Shown one piece after another: positions 1 to 8,048 of a stretch of DNA of 64,000 nucleotides. Every line of letters begins with the position of its first letter. Positions within the stretch are counted from its first letter, which is position 1. Position numbers and translations under genes: made by a program. Location: contig NZ_MUMH01000010.1 of assembly GCF_002155965.1 (NCBI RefSeq), forward strand, positions 1-64,000. Direction: 5' to 3'. The notes beneath the pieces were generated by a model, which was not told the origin of the DNA, made no database searches, and saw only the letters and a program-made list of their open reading frames with translations. The DNA is from Allokutzneria sp. NRRL B-24872. GTDB taxonomy: Bacteria > Actinomycetota > Actinomycetes > Mycobacteriales > Pseudonocardiaceae.

Positions 1-351
1 GACGGTAGAAGCTTGGAAATAAAATAGTAGGACTTCCGAGTGAACCGGTACCAGTCGTCCCTGTGACCCCGCTCATGCGGAGTGTTCGCCAGCTCAGCTC
101 AGCGTGGTGAGGTCGCCTTCGACGGGGGTGACGAGCGGCCCGGTCGAGGCTCAGCGCAGCACGATGTCGCTGATCCGCCAGCGACCGTCGACGCGGCACT
201 CCTCCGGCAGCGCCCGCTCGTCACCCCCGTCGAAGGCGACCTCACCACGCTGAGCTGAGCTGGCGAACACTCCGCATGAGCGGGGTCACAGGGACGACTG
301 GTACCGGTTCACTCGGAAGTCCTACTATTTTATTTCCAAGCTTCTACCGTC
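1..351. repeat. Perfect 138-bp inverted repeat (arms 1-138 and 214-351)
   Basis: Base i pairs with base 352-i without a mismatch for 138 bases. The first non-pairing position is 139 against 213, so the unpaired centre is 75 bases (139-213). The outer end cannot be seen because the arm begins at base 1. The right arm carries the leader of the next gene, so that leader is mirrored. On the minus strand, 285 down to 151 is an open frame ending in residues GRWRISDIVLR and a TGA stop, which looks like the tail of a real protein but lacks an upstream start. The repeat could be a fold-back artefact at a contig end or a true inverted duplication continuing to the left. Confidence 0.95.
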
Positions 352-367
352 GGCCCGAGGAGTACCC
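323..367 (+). promoter_or_regulatory. Possible promoter and leader of icmF
   Basis: A short AT-rich island lies in otherwise GC-rich DNA, with TACTAT at 323-328 as a candidate -10 box. The -35 region is weak. A GAGGAG ribosome-binding site follows at about 357-362, six bases before the GTG start. The island lies inside the inverted-repeat arm, so an identical outward-facing copy exists near base 29. Confidence 0.35.
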
Positions 368-3300
368 GTGTCCGAGCTGCACGTTCCCGTGAACCCGGTG
401 CGCTTCGTGACCGCGGCGAGCCTGTTCGACGGGCACGACGCGTCGATCAACATCATGCGGCGCATCCTGCAGGCCCAGGGCGCGGAGGTGATCCACCTCG
501 GGCACAACCGCTCGGTCGACGAGATCGTCACCGCCGCCGTGCAGGAGGACGTCCAGGGCATCGCGATCAGCTCCTACCAGGGCGGGCACGTCGAGTTCTT
601 CGGCTACCTGGTCGACCTGCTGCGCGAGCGCGGCGCCGGGCACGTCAAGGTCTACGGCGGCGGGGGCGGCGTGATCGTCGCCGAGGAGATCGCGCACCTG
701 CACGAACGCGGTGTGGCGCGGATCTTCTCGCCGGAGGACGGCCAGACCATGGGCCTGGCGAAGATGGTCAACTCGATGGTCGCCACCTGCGACGTGGAGC
801 TGGAGCCGCTGCCACTGACCGGGGTCTTCCACGGCGAGCAGGCCGCGCTGTCCAGGGCGATCACCCGCATCGAGCGCGGGGGCCTGACCGAGGACGAGCG
901 CGCCGAGCTGCACAAGGCCGCCGCTGGCCGGGACGTGCCGGTGCTGGGCATCACGGGCACCGGTGGCTCGGGCAAGTCGTCGCTGACCGACGAGCTGGTC
1001 CGGCGCTTCCGCATCGACCAGCAGGACAAGCTGAGCATCGCGGTGATCGCGGTCGACCCGAGCCGCCGCAAGGGCGGTGGCGCGCTGCTGGGCGACCGCA
1101 TCCGGATGAACTGCCTGGACGGGGACCGGATCTTCTTCCGCTCGCTGGCCACCAGGGGCGCGGGCACCGAGCTGCCGACCGGCCTTGCCGACGTGATCTC
1201 CGCGTGCAAGGCGGCCGGGCACGACCTGGTGATCGTGGAGACCCCCGGTATCGGCCAGGGCGACGCCGCGATCGTGCCGTTCGTCGACGCCTCGCTGTAC
1301 GTGATGACGCCGGAGTTCGGCGCCGCGTCGCAGCTGGAGAAGATCGACATGCTGGACTTCGCCGACGCGGTGGCGATCAACAAGTACGAGCGCAGGGGTG
1401 CCGAGGACGCGCGCCGCGACGTGGCCCGCCAGCTGGTGCGCAACCGCGAGGCGTTCGGCTCGCCGCCGGATGAGATGCCGGTCTACGGCACGAGCGCGGC
1501 GACCTTCAACGACGACGGCGTGACCGCGCTCTACCAGTACCTGCGCGACATGCTGACCTCGCACGGGCTGAAGGCCGCCGAGGGCGTGCTGCCGCAGGTC
1601 ACCGGCAAGGCGTCGACGCGGATCGCGCAGATCATCCCGTCCGCGCGCGTGCGCTACCTCGCGGAAATCTCCGAGTCGGTGCGCGGCTACCACACCGAGA
1701 CCGCGAAGCAGGTGGAGATCGCCCGCCGCCGCCAGCAGCTCGCTGCGAGCAAAGCCTTGGTGGAGGGGCGAAGCGGCGAGACCGGCGTGCTGGAGCAGCT
1801 GCACACCGAGGCGGAGCGGGAGCTGGCGGCGGACAGCCACGCGCTGCTGGAGGACTGGCCGAAGACCGTCGAGGCGTACTCGGCGGACGAGCTCGTGGTG
1901 AAGGTGCGCGACAAGGAGCTGCGCACGCAGCTGTGGCGCGAAACCCTGTCCGGCTCAAGGATTCCGCGCGTCGCGCTGCCGCGCTACACCGATCACGGTG
2001 AGCTGCTGCGCTTCCTGCGCGCGGAGAACCTGCCTGGCCGTTTCCCTTTCACCGCAGGCGTTTTCCCGTTCAAGCGGGACGGCGAGGACCCGGCGCGGAT
2101 GTTCGCGGGCGAGGGCGATCCCTTCCGCACCAACCGCCGCTTCCACTTCCTGTCGTCGGACTCCAAGGCCACCAGGCTCTCCACCGCCTTCGACTCGGTC
2201 ACCCTCTACGGCCGCGACCCCGACGAGCGCCCCGACATCTACGGCAAGGTCGGCACCTCCGGCGTCTCGATCGCGACGCTGGAGGACATGAAGGTGCTCT
2301 ACGGCGGCTTCGACCTGTGCTCGCCGAGCACCTCGGTGTCGATGACGATCAACGGCCCGGCGCCGACGATCCTGGCGTTCTTCCTCAACGCCGCCTTCGA
2401 CCAGCAGGTCGCGAAGTTCGCTGAGGACAACGGTCGCGCGCCGTCGGAGGAGGAGTCGGCGGAGATCGCCAAGACGGTCTTCGCGACGGTGCGCGGCACG
2501 GTGCAGGCCGACATCCTCAAGGAGGACCAGGGCCAGAACACCTGCATCTTCTCCACGGAGTTCTCGCTGCGGATGATGGGCGACATCCAGCAGTGGTTCA
2601 TCTCCAACGGGGTGCGCAACTTCTACTCGGTGTCGATCTCCGGCTACCACATCGCCGAGGCCGGGGCGAACCCGATCAGCCAGCTGGCCTTCACGTTGGC
2701 CAACGGTTTCACCTACGTGGAGTCCTACCTGGCGCGCGGGATGGACATCGACGACTTCGCGCCGAACCTGTCGTTCTTCTTCTCCAACGGCATGGACCCG
2801 GAGTACTCGGTGCTCGGCCGGGTCGCGCGGCGGATCTGGGCCGTGGCGATGAAGAACCGCTACGGCGGCAACGAGCGCTCGCAGAAGATGAAGTACCACG
2901 TGCAGACCTCGGGCCGCTCGCTGCACGCGCAGGAGATGGACTTCAACGACATCCGCACCACGCTGCAGGCGCTGATCGCGATCTACGACAACTGCAACAG
3001 CTTGCACACCAACGCCTTCGACGAGGCGGTGACCACGCCGACCGAGGACTCCGTCCGCCGCGCGCTGGCCATCCAGATGATCATCAACAGCGAGTGGGGC
3101 CTGGCGCGCAACGAGAACCCGTTGCAGGGCGCGTTCATCATCGACGAGCTGACCGACCTGGTCGAGGAGGCCGTGCTGGTCGAGTTCGACCGGATCAGCG
3201 AGCGCGGCGGCGTGCTCGGCGCGATGGAGACCGGCTACCAGCGCGGGCGCATCCAGGACGAGTCCATGCTCTACGAGCACCGCAAGCACGACGGCTCGCT

Positions 3301-3592
3301 GCCGATCATCGGCGTGAACACCTTCCGCAACCCGCGCGGGTCGGAGGCGGCCGGGCCGATCGAGCTGGCGCGCGGCACCGAGGCGGAGAAGCAGTCGCAG
3401 CTCACCCGGCTGCGCGAGTTCCACCGGGACAACGCCGACACCGCCGAGGCCGCGCTGAAGCGGCTGCGCGAGGTCGCCATGGGCGAGGGCAACGTGTTCG
3501 CCGAGCTCATGCGCGCCGCGCGGGTCTGTTCGCTCGGCCAGGTCACCGAGGCGTTCTTCGAAGTCGGCGGCCAGTATCGTCGGAACGTCTGA
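368..3592 (+). CDS. icmF: Fused isobutyryl-CoA mutase IcmF
   Basis: A 1074-residue fusion enzyme that interconverts isobutyryl-CoA and n-butyryl-CoA with adenosylcobalamin. The B12-binding domain is N-terminal (DGHDAS near residue 22). A MeaB-like G-protein chaperone domain follows, with P-loop GTGGSGKSS (197-205) and base-recognition motif NKYE (338-341). The mutase barrel is C-terminal. Aligned with human methylmalonyl-CoA mutase from memory, the two residues that set substrate choice (Tyr89 and Arg207) fall on Phe566 and Gln723. This is the pair known from isobutyryl-CoA mutases, not methylmalonyl- or pivalyl-CoA mutases. His761 in SGYH is the conserved active-site histidine. The GTG start has GAGGAG upstream. 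Length matches the IcmF family (about 1,090). It is first in an operon with the next two genes. Confidence 0.95.
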   Translation: MSELHVPVNPVRFVTAASLFDGHDASINIMRRILQAQGAEVIHLGHNRSVDEIVTAAVQEDVQGIAISSYQGGHVEFFGYLVDLLRERGAGHVKVYGGGGGVIVAEEIAHLHERGVARIFSPEDGQTMGLAKMVNSMVATCDVELEPLPLTGVFHGEQAALSRAITRIERGGLTEDERAELHKAAAGRDVPVLGITGTGGSGKSSLTDELVRRFRIDQQDKLSIAVIAVDPSRRKGGGALLGDRIRMNCLDGDRIFFRSLATRGAGTELPTGLADVISACKAAGHDLVIVETPGIGQGDAAIVPFVDASLYVMTPEFGAASQLEKIDMLDFADAVAINKYERRGAEDARRDVARQLVRNREAFGSPPDEMPVYGTSAATFNDDGVTALYQYLRDMLTSHGLKAAEGVLPQVTGKASTRIAQIIPSARVRYLAEISESVRGYHTETAKQVEIARRRQQLAASKALVEGRSGETGVLEQLHTEAERELAADSHALLEDWPKTVEAYSADELVVKVRDKELRTQLWRETLSGSRIPRVALPRYTDHGELLRFLRAENLPGRFPFTAGVFPFKRDGEDPARMFAGEGDPFRTNRRFHFLSSDSKATRLSTAFDSVTLYGRDPDERPDIYGKVGTSGVSIATLEDMKVLYGGFDLCSPSTSVSMTINGPAPTILAFFLNAAFDQQVAKFAEDNGRAPSEEESAEIAKTVFATVRGTVQADILKEDQGQNTCIFSTEFSLRMMGDIQQWFISNGVRNFYSVSISGYHIAEAGANPISQLAFTLANGFTYVESYLARGMDIDDFAPNLSFFFSNGMDPEYSVLGRVARRIWAVAMKNRYGGNERSQKMKYHVQTSGRSLHAQEMDFNDIRTTLQALIAIYDNCNSLHTNAFDEAVTTPTEDSVRRALAIQMIINSEWGLARNENPLQGAFIIDELTDLVEEAVLVEFDRISERGGVLGAMETGYQRGRIQDESMLYEHRKHDGSLPIIGVNTFRNPRGSEAAGPIELARGTEAEKQSQLTRLREFHRDNADTAEAALKRLREVAMGEGNVFAELMRAARVCSLGQVTEAFFEVGGQYRRNV

Positions 3593-3627
3593 GTTTCGTT
3601 TTGAACGGGTCCGCGAAGGGTGATGAC

Positions 3628-4491
3628 GTGAGCGGCATCAGCAAGGTCGGTGTTGTCGGATCGGGGCTGATGGGCGCCGGTATCGCCGAGGTGTGCCTGC
3701 GTGCGGGACTGGACGTCGTGGTCAGCGAGGTCACCTCGACCGCGGCCGACGCCGGGCGCTCCCGGATCACCAAGTCCATCGACCGCGCCGTCAGCAAGGG
3801 CAAGATGGCCGAGGACGAGCGCGACGCGGCGTTGGGCCGGCTGCGGCTGACCACCGACCTCGGCGACTTCGCCGACCGGGACCTGGTGATCGAGGCGGTC
3901 GCCGAGCACGAGCAGACCAAGGTCGACGTCTTCGCCACGCTGGACAAGGTGGTCACCCGGCCGGACGCGATCTTCGCGTCGAACACCTCGTCCATCCCGA
4001 TCATGAAGCTCGGCATGGCGACGCAGCGGCCCGAGCAGGTCATCGGCATCCACTTCTTCAACCCGGTGCCGGTGCTGAAGCTGGTCGAGCTGGTCACCTC
4101 GCTGCTGACCGGCGAGGAGACCTCACGGCGCGCCGAGGAGTTCGCCGCGACCGTGCTGCGCAAGCAGGTCATCCGGTCGCAGGACCGCGCCGGCTTCATC
4201 GTCAACGCGCTGCTGATCCCCTACCTGCTGTCCGCGATCCGGATGCTGGAGTCCGGTTTCGCCTCCGCCGACGACATCGACAACGGCATGGTGCTCGGCT
4301 GCGCCCACCCGATGGGCCCGCTGCGGTTGGCCGACCTGATCGGCCTGGACACCACGAAGGCCATCGCCGAGTCGCTCTACGCGGAGTTCAAGGAAGCCCT
4401 CTACTCCCCGCCGCCGCTGCTGCTGCGCATGGTCGACGCGGGCCTGCTCGGCAAGAAGTCCGGCCGGGGTTTCTACGACTACTCGGCTTAG
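3628..4491 (+). CDS. 3-hydroxybutyryl-CoA dehydrogenase
   Basis: A 287-residue NAD(P)-dependent dehydrogenase of the FadB2/Hbd type, oxidising 3-hydroxyacyl-CoA to 3-oxoacyl-CoA. The Rossmann fold opens with GVVGSGLMGAGIAE. ASNTSS, the catalytic-histidine motif GIHFFNPVPVLKLVE, and the C-terminal helical domain ending GRGFYDYSA are all present. Full family length. The GTG start at 3628 follows a modest GAAGGG site. It lies 35 bases after icmF, so co-transcription is likely. Together they fit short-chain acyl-CoA interconversion (butyrate, polyhydroxybutyrate or valine-derived units), although the physiological substrate is inferred. Confidence 0.93.
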   Translation: MSGISKVGVVGSGLMGAGIAEVCLRAGLDVVVSEVTSTAADAGRSRITKSIDRAVSKGKMAEDERDAALGRLRLTTDLGDFADRDLVIEAVAEHEQTKVDVFATLDKVVTRPDAIFASNTSSIPIMKLGMATQRPEQVIGIHFFNPVPVLKLVELVTSLLTGEETSRRAEEFAATVLRKQVIRSQDRAGFIVNALLIPYLLSAIRMLESGFASADDIDNGMVLGCAHPMGPLRLADLIGLDTTKAIAESLYAEFKEALYSPPPLLLRMVDAGLLGKKSGRGFYDYSA

Positions 4492-4494
4492 GTC

Positions 4495-5103
4495 TTGCAG
4501 CGGTTCGGAGGTTTCTTCGTCGTCGGTGCCGGCGCGGGTCTGGACGCGCCGACGCTGAACGACGTGTACGACGGAGCAGGGCTCGCGGAGCGCGTCGACG
4601 ACGTCTGCGCGCGATTGGGCACGGCCGAACGGCGCGTCGGCGCTTCGATCCTGTTCCAGGGCTACACCGCACGGGTGTGGTCGCCGCTGCTCGGCGCCGT
4701 CGCGCTCAACGAGCCCGTGCCCGCGCTGCCCGCCGACGAGATCCACTGGGCGGAGAGCGGCTTCACGAGCGCGGAACCCTTGCGGGAAGCCAAGAACACG
4801 ATCGCCGAGATCGCGCTCGACGAGCACTTCGCGCGCATGGTGGCGGCGTTGAGCGGAGTGGTGGCCGAGGGGTTGCTGTGGGGCAACGCCGCGTCCTCGC
4901 TCGTCGGCACCTTGAAGGTGATCGCCAACGCGGGCGAGCTGGACCAGCGGACGGTGGACACCGCCATGTCCGTGCTCGCCGACCCGCGCCTGTGCGAAAC
5001 CGGCTCCCTCACCCCCAACGGTTACCGTCGGCGAAGCTGCTGCCTCTACTACCGCATCCCCAACGGCGGCCTCTGCGGCGACTGCTCCCTGACCCGCGCG
5101 TAA
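4495..5103 (+). CDS. FhuF-like 2Fe-2S protein (putative ferric reductase)
   Basis: A 202-residue protein that ends in a Cys-Cys, ten residues, Cys-x2-Cys cluster (CCLYYR...CGDC), the 2Fe-2S signature of FhuF-type ferric-siderophore reductases. The middle contains ASILFQGYTARVWSPLLG, typical of the actinobacterial branch. It starts only three bases after the dehydrogenase stop, on a TTG codon, so it is probably translated with the mutase operon. A later start cannot be excluded. The family reduces ferric iron in siderophores in the cytosol. Its place behind a B12 mutase is unexplained. A second, differently arranged FhuF-like gene lies at 58484. Confidence 0.75.
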   Translation: MQRFGGFFVVGAGAGLDAPTLNDVYDGAGLAERVDDVCARLGTAERRVGASILFQGYTARVWSPLLGAVALNEPVPALPADEIHWAESGFTSAEPLREAKNTIAEIALDEHFARMVAALSGVVAEGLLWGNAASSLVGTLKVIANAGELDQRTVDTAMSVLADPRLCETGSLTPNGYRRRSCCLYYRIPNGGLCGDCSLTRA

Positions 5104-5131
5104 CCACCCACCAACACCCCCGCCCACCAGC

Positions 5132-5191
5132 TAGAATGCGCCCATGCACCCCACCGCCCCGCTCGCCTCGTCACGCGCGGCCGTGGTCTAG
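5132..5191 (+). other. Leaderless-looking mini-ORF, possible gene remnant
   Basis: TAGAAT at 5132-5137 is followed six bases later by ATG (5144), the spacing expected for a leaderless transcript. The frame reads MHPTAPLASSRAAVV and stops at 5191. A hairpin element begins six bases downstream (5197). This resembles the start of a longer gene that has been cut, but no continuation is recognisable. Confidence 0.25.
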
Positions 5192-5196
5192 ACCTT

Positions 5197-5259
5197 CCCG
5201 TTTCGTACTCCTAACGGTATTTGGGAGCGCTCTCTTTCCCGAGTTGAGTACGAAACGGG
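5197..5259. repeat. Hairpin element, copy 1
   Basis: Perfect 14-bp arms CCCGTTTCGTACTC (5197-5210) and GAGTACGAAACGGG (5246-5259) are separated by 35 bases that contain a nested GGGAGCGCTC palindrome. The right arm runs into five T residues. It has the same plan as the elements at 27220 and 50599 (33-35 base loop with an inner palindrome), so it may be a dispersed element and not only a terminator for the genes upstream. Confidence 0.7.
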
Positions 5260-5320
5260 TTTTTGGCGTACCTGGCGGAGGTTGAGGGGCACGCGGGGAG
5301 AGGGGTTGTGCGGGGCCCGA

Positions 5321-5360
5321 GGTTTGCGATACAAAGTAGTTGGACTTTGTATCGCAAAGT
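5321..5360. promoter_or_regulatory. Paired operator upstream of the regulator/ABC operon
   Basis: Two near-identical palindromes in inverted order: a first site at 5323-5337 (TTTGCGATACAAAGT) and a second at 5344-5358 (ACTTTGTATCGCAAA). The 15-bp sequences are exact reverse complements. Each is itself a dyad of the form CTTTG-5-CAAAG or close to it. They end 14 bases before the first start codon of the operon. The arrangement is that of two adjacent dimer sites for a repressor, the obvious candidate being the winged-helix protein at 6007. Confidence 0.65.
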
Positions 5361-5374
5361 GGAGGGCGGGCGTG

Positions 5375-6010
5375 ATGAGGGGTCCTGCGGAGGACGAGGG
5401 GACACTGTCCCCCGCCGAGTCGCTGGCGCTGATCAGCAGCGAGCGGGCGAAGGTGGACCGGAGCCTGTCGCCGAGCCAGGCGCTGCTGTTCGGCGTGTGG
5501 GGCGCGACGTGGCTGACCGGCTGGACGCTGATGTTCCTGGCCACGCCGGGGGGCCCCGAACTGCTGCCGTTGTGGTTGGCGGGCGCGGTCTTCGCGGCGG
5601 TGGTCGTGGGCTCGATCGTGCTGTCCATCGTGGTCGGCGTGCGGGCCTCGCGCGGGATCGCCGGGCAGTCGCGGCTCAGCGGAGCGCTGCACGGCTGGAC
5701 GTGGACGCTCGGGTTCTGGGCGCTGACCGCGATCAACGTCGGCTTCACGGTGAAGCTCGGGGTGAGCATCGAGGTCACCGCGCTGCTCTGGACCACGGGC
5801 CCGCTGCTGATCATGGGGCTGCTCACCATGCTCGGCGCGGCGCAGCGGCGCAGCATCCCGGAGTACGGCGCGGGCGTCTGGCTGCTGCTCGCCGCGAGCG
5901 CGAGCGTCTACGTGGGCGTTCCGGCGAACCTGCTGGTGCTGGGCCTCGCCGGAGGCGGCGCGCTGCTCGGGCTCGCCGTCCACTTCGCGCGCCAGGCGAG
6001 GTCGGCATGA
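5375..6010 (+). CDS. Polytopic membrane protein of unknown function
   Basis: A 211-residue protein with a short polar N-terminus and about six hydrophobic segments. I do not recognise a named family. The ATG at 5375 follows GGAGGG at 5361-5366; a GTG one codon earlier is also in frame. Its TGA overlaps the ATG of the next gene, and the following genes overlap likewise, so it is the first gene of a four-gene operon ending in an ABC transporter. It may sense or accompany the transported compound, but nothing in the sequence shows that. Confidence 0.8.
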   Translation: MRGPAEDEGTLSPAESLALISSERAKVDRSLSPSQALLFGVWGATWLTGWTLMFLATPGGPELLPLWLAGAVFAAVVVGSIVLSIVVGVRASRGIAGQSRLSGALHGWTWTLGFWALTAINVGFTVKLGVSIEVTALLWTTGPLLIMGLLTMLGAAQRRSIPEYGAGVWLLLAASASVYVGVPANLLVLGLAGGGALLGLAVHFARQARSA

Positions 6011-6306
6011 CGGCGGGCCTTCCCGAGCTGGACCCGGTGATCCACGCACAAGCCCGACTGCGCGTCACGGTCGCCTTGGCCGCGCTGCCGAGCGGTGATC
6101 GGATCACCTTTCCGCGCCTGCAAGAACTGCTCGACATGACGGCGGGGAACCTGTCGACGCACCTGCGCAAGCTGGAGGACGCGGGCTACGTCGAGATCAC
6201 CAAGACGCACCAGCGCCGCACCCCGGTCACCTACGTGGAGCTGACCCCCAAGGGCCGCAGGGCTTTCGAGGACTACAGCGCGGCGCTCAAGGAGATGCTG
6301 ACATGA
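6007..6306 (+). CDS. Small winged-helix transcriptional regulator
   Basis: A 99-residue single-domain protein of the short MarR/PadR-like winged-helix kind (DUF-type HTH regulators next to ABC genes). The recognition helix is in LLDMTAGNLSTHLRKLEDAGYVEITK, followed by the wing segment RRTPVTYVELTPKGRRAF. It overlaps both neighbours by four bases (ATGA), so it is translationally coupled to them. It most likely binds the paired palindromes at 5321-5360 and represses its own operon. The inducer is unknown. Confidence 0.88.
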   Translation: MTAGLPELDPVIHAQARLRVTVALAALPSGDRITFPRLQELLDMTAGNLSTHLRKLEDAGYVEITKTHQRRTPVTYVELTPKGRRAFEDYSAALKEMLT

Positions 6307-7190
6307 TCGAGTTATCGGGCTTGGGCAAGTCCTACGGCACCGTGCACGCCGTGCGGGAACTGGATCTCAGCGTGCGTGCGGGCGAGGTGTACGGCTTCCT
6401 CGGGCGCAACGGCGCGGGCAAGACCACCACGATGCGGATGCTGCTCGGGCTCGTCCGACCGACGACCGGTTCGGGCACGGTGTTCGGGAAACCCTTGGGA
6501 GATCCCGGCTCCGTCGCACGGATCGGCTCGCTCGTGGAGTCCCCCGCCTTCTACCCGCACCTCAGCGGGCGCGACAACCTCCGCCTGCTCGCGCGTTACT
6601 CGGGGCTCAACGACACCACAGTGGACAGTGCGCTGGAGTTGTCCGGGCTGGGCGAGCGCGCCGCCGACCGCTTCACCGGCTACTCGCTCGGGATGAAGCA
6701 GCGGCTCGGCGTCGCGGCGGCCCTGCTCGGCGAGCCGGAACTGCTGATCCTGGACGAGCCCACCAACGGCCTCGATCCGGCGGGCATGCGCGAAATGCGA
6801 GAACTGGTAAGGAACTTCGCCGATGGTGGCGGCACGGTGCTGCTGTCGAGCCACCTGCTCGGCGAGGTCGAACAGGTCGCCGACCGCATCGGCATCATCC
6901 ACTGTGGACGGTTGGTCGCGGAGGGCACGCTCGCCGAGATCCGCGCTCGCCTCGGCGGCCCCCGCCTGGTGGTGCGCGCGGAGCCCGGGGCGGCGGCGGA
7001 GACCGCGCTGCGCGCTCATCCCGGAGTGCTGGGAGTGCGACGGGACGGCACGACGGTTGAAGTCGATCTCGGTACCGCGACGGCTGGCGGGATCAACAGG
7101 AGCCTTGTCGCCGAAGGCATCGAGGTCAGCGAGCTGCGTGTGGAAGAGCGCACGTTGGAGGACGTCTTCACGGGGGTGACCGCGGCATGA
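6303..7190 (+). CDS. ABC transporter ATP-binding protein
   Basis: A 295-residue ATPase of the ABC-2 (drug/antibiotic exporter, DrrA/CcmA-like) type. Walker A is GRNGAGKTT near residue 36, the signature is YSLGMKQRLG, Walker B is LLILDEPTNGLD, and the H-loop is SSHLL. The C-terminal domain after about residue 215 is the usual extension of this class. It overlaps the regulator upstream and the permease downstream. It probably energises export through the permease at 7187. Substrate unknown. Confidence 0.93.
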   Translation: MIELSGLGKSYGTVHAVRELDLSVRAGEVYGFLGRNGAGKTTTMRMLLGLVRPTTGSGTVFGKPLGDPGSVARIGSLVESPAFYPHLSGRDNLRLLARYSGLNDTTVDSALELSGLGERAADRFTGYSLGMKQRLGVAAALLGEPELLILDEPTNGLDPAGMREMRELVRNFADGGGTVLLSSHLLGEVEQVADRIGIIHCGRLVAEGTLAEIRARLGGPRLVVRAEPGAAAETALRAHPGVLGVRRDGTTVEVDLGTATAGGINRSLVAEGIEVSELRVEERTLEDVFTGVTAA

Positions 7191-8029
7191 TCACGAACAA
7201 CCTGCGGGCGGAGCTGTTCGCGCTGCGCCGCCGTCCCGGAGTCCTCGCGATGGCGGGGATGTGGTCCACCCAGGTCGTGGTCTTCGCCTACCTGGTGCCC
7301 TACATCGTCTACCTGACACAGGGTTCGGCGATGGCACCCGCCGTGGCCGCCGACATGATCTCAGGTCTGCTCCCGGAGGGCGCGCACTACTACGTCGCCG
7401 GAGCGCTGCCGACCTTCGGCGGTCCGGTGATGCTGGTGATCGGCGCGCTGCTGGCCACCGGCGACTACCGCTGGGGCACGCTGCGCACGATCCTCGGCCG
7501 CCAGTCCGATCGCGGCGCATTCCTCGGCGGGCGCTTCCTCGGCCTGCTCGTGGCACTGCTGCCGGTGGCGACGGTGACCCTCGCGCTCGGCCTGCTCAGC
7601 AGCGGCGTGATCGCCCTGGTCAACTCCAGCCCCGCGCGCTACGCCACTCCTCTTGTGCTCGCGCTGGAGCTGGGTTCGCTGTGGTTGGTGATGGCCGCGT
7701 GGGGCTCGGTCGGCTTCGCGATCGGCATGCTCACCCGCAGTCCCGTCACCGCGATCATCGTCGGTCTACTGTGGACTGTTCTCGTGGAGAACGCCGTGGC
7801 ACTGCTGGCGAACATCGTGCCAGGACTCGATTTCCTGAGCACGCTGCTGTTGGGCAACAGCTCCAATCGGCTCGCCGTCGGCCTGGGCTCCGAGCCGATC
7901 ACGATCACCGGCGCGTTCGGCGTGCAGGCGCAAGGCACTCCGCTGCTCGCAGCCGCCGTGCTCCTCGCCTACATCACCGCCGCGTTCGCCGTGAGCCACG
8001 CCGCCCTCCGCCACCGCGACGTGACCTGA
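7187..8029 (+). CDS. ABC transporter permease (ABC-2 type)
   Basis: A 280-residue integral membrane protein with about six membrane segments. It overlaps the ATPase by four bases, and the motif GALLATGDYRWGTLRTILGRQSDRGAF resembles the cytosolic loop of ABC-2 permeases. It forms the membrane part of an exporter with the preceding ATPase. It is the last gene of the operon; the repeat array at 8049 follows directly. Confidence 0.88.
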   Translation: MITNNLRAELFALRRRPGVLAMAGMWSTQVVVFAYLVPYIVYLTQGSAMAPAVAADMISGLLPEGAHYYVAGALPTFGGPVMLVIGALLATGDYRWGTLRTILGRQSDRGAFLGGRFLGLLVALLPVATVTLALGLLSSGVIALVNSSPARYATPLVLALELGSLWLVMAAWGSVGFAIGMLTRSPVTAIIVGLLWTVLVENAVALLANIVPGLDFLSTLLLGNSSNRLAVGLGSEPITITGAFGVQAQGTPLLAAAVLLAYITAAFAVSHAALRHRDVT

Positions 8030-8048
8030 CCCGATTCCCCCGCTCCCC

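Noticed and set aside
1-351. Linear-chromosome telomere
   Set aside because: A single perfect hairpin of 138 bp that holds a normal gene promoter does not look like the multi-hairpin ends of Streptomyces replicons; an artefact or duplication is simpler.
139-367. Cobalamin riboswitch before icmF
   Set aside because: No B12-box consensus or suitable stem order could be seen in the 230 bases before the start.
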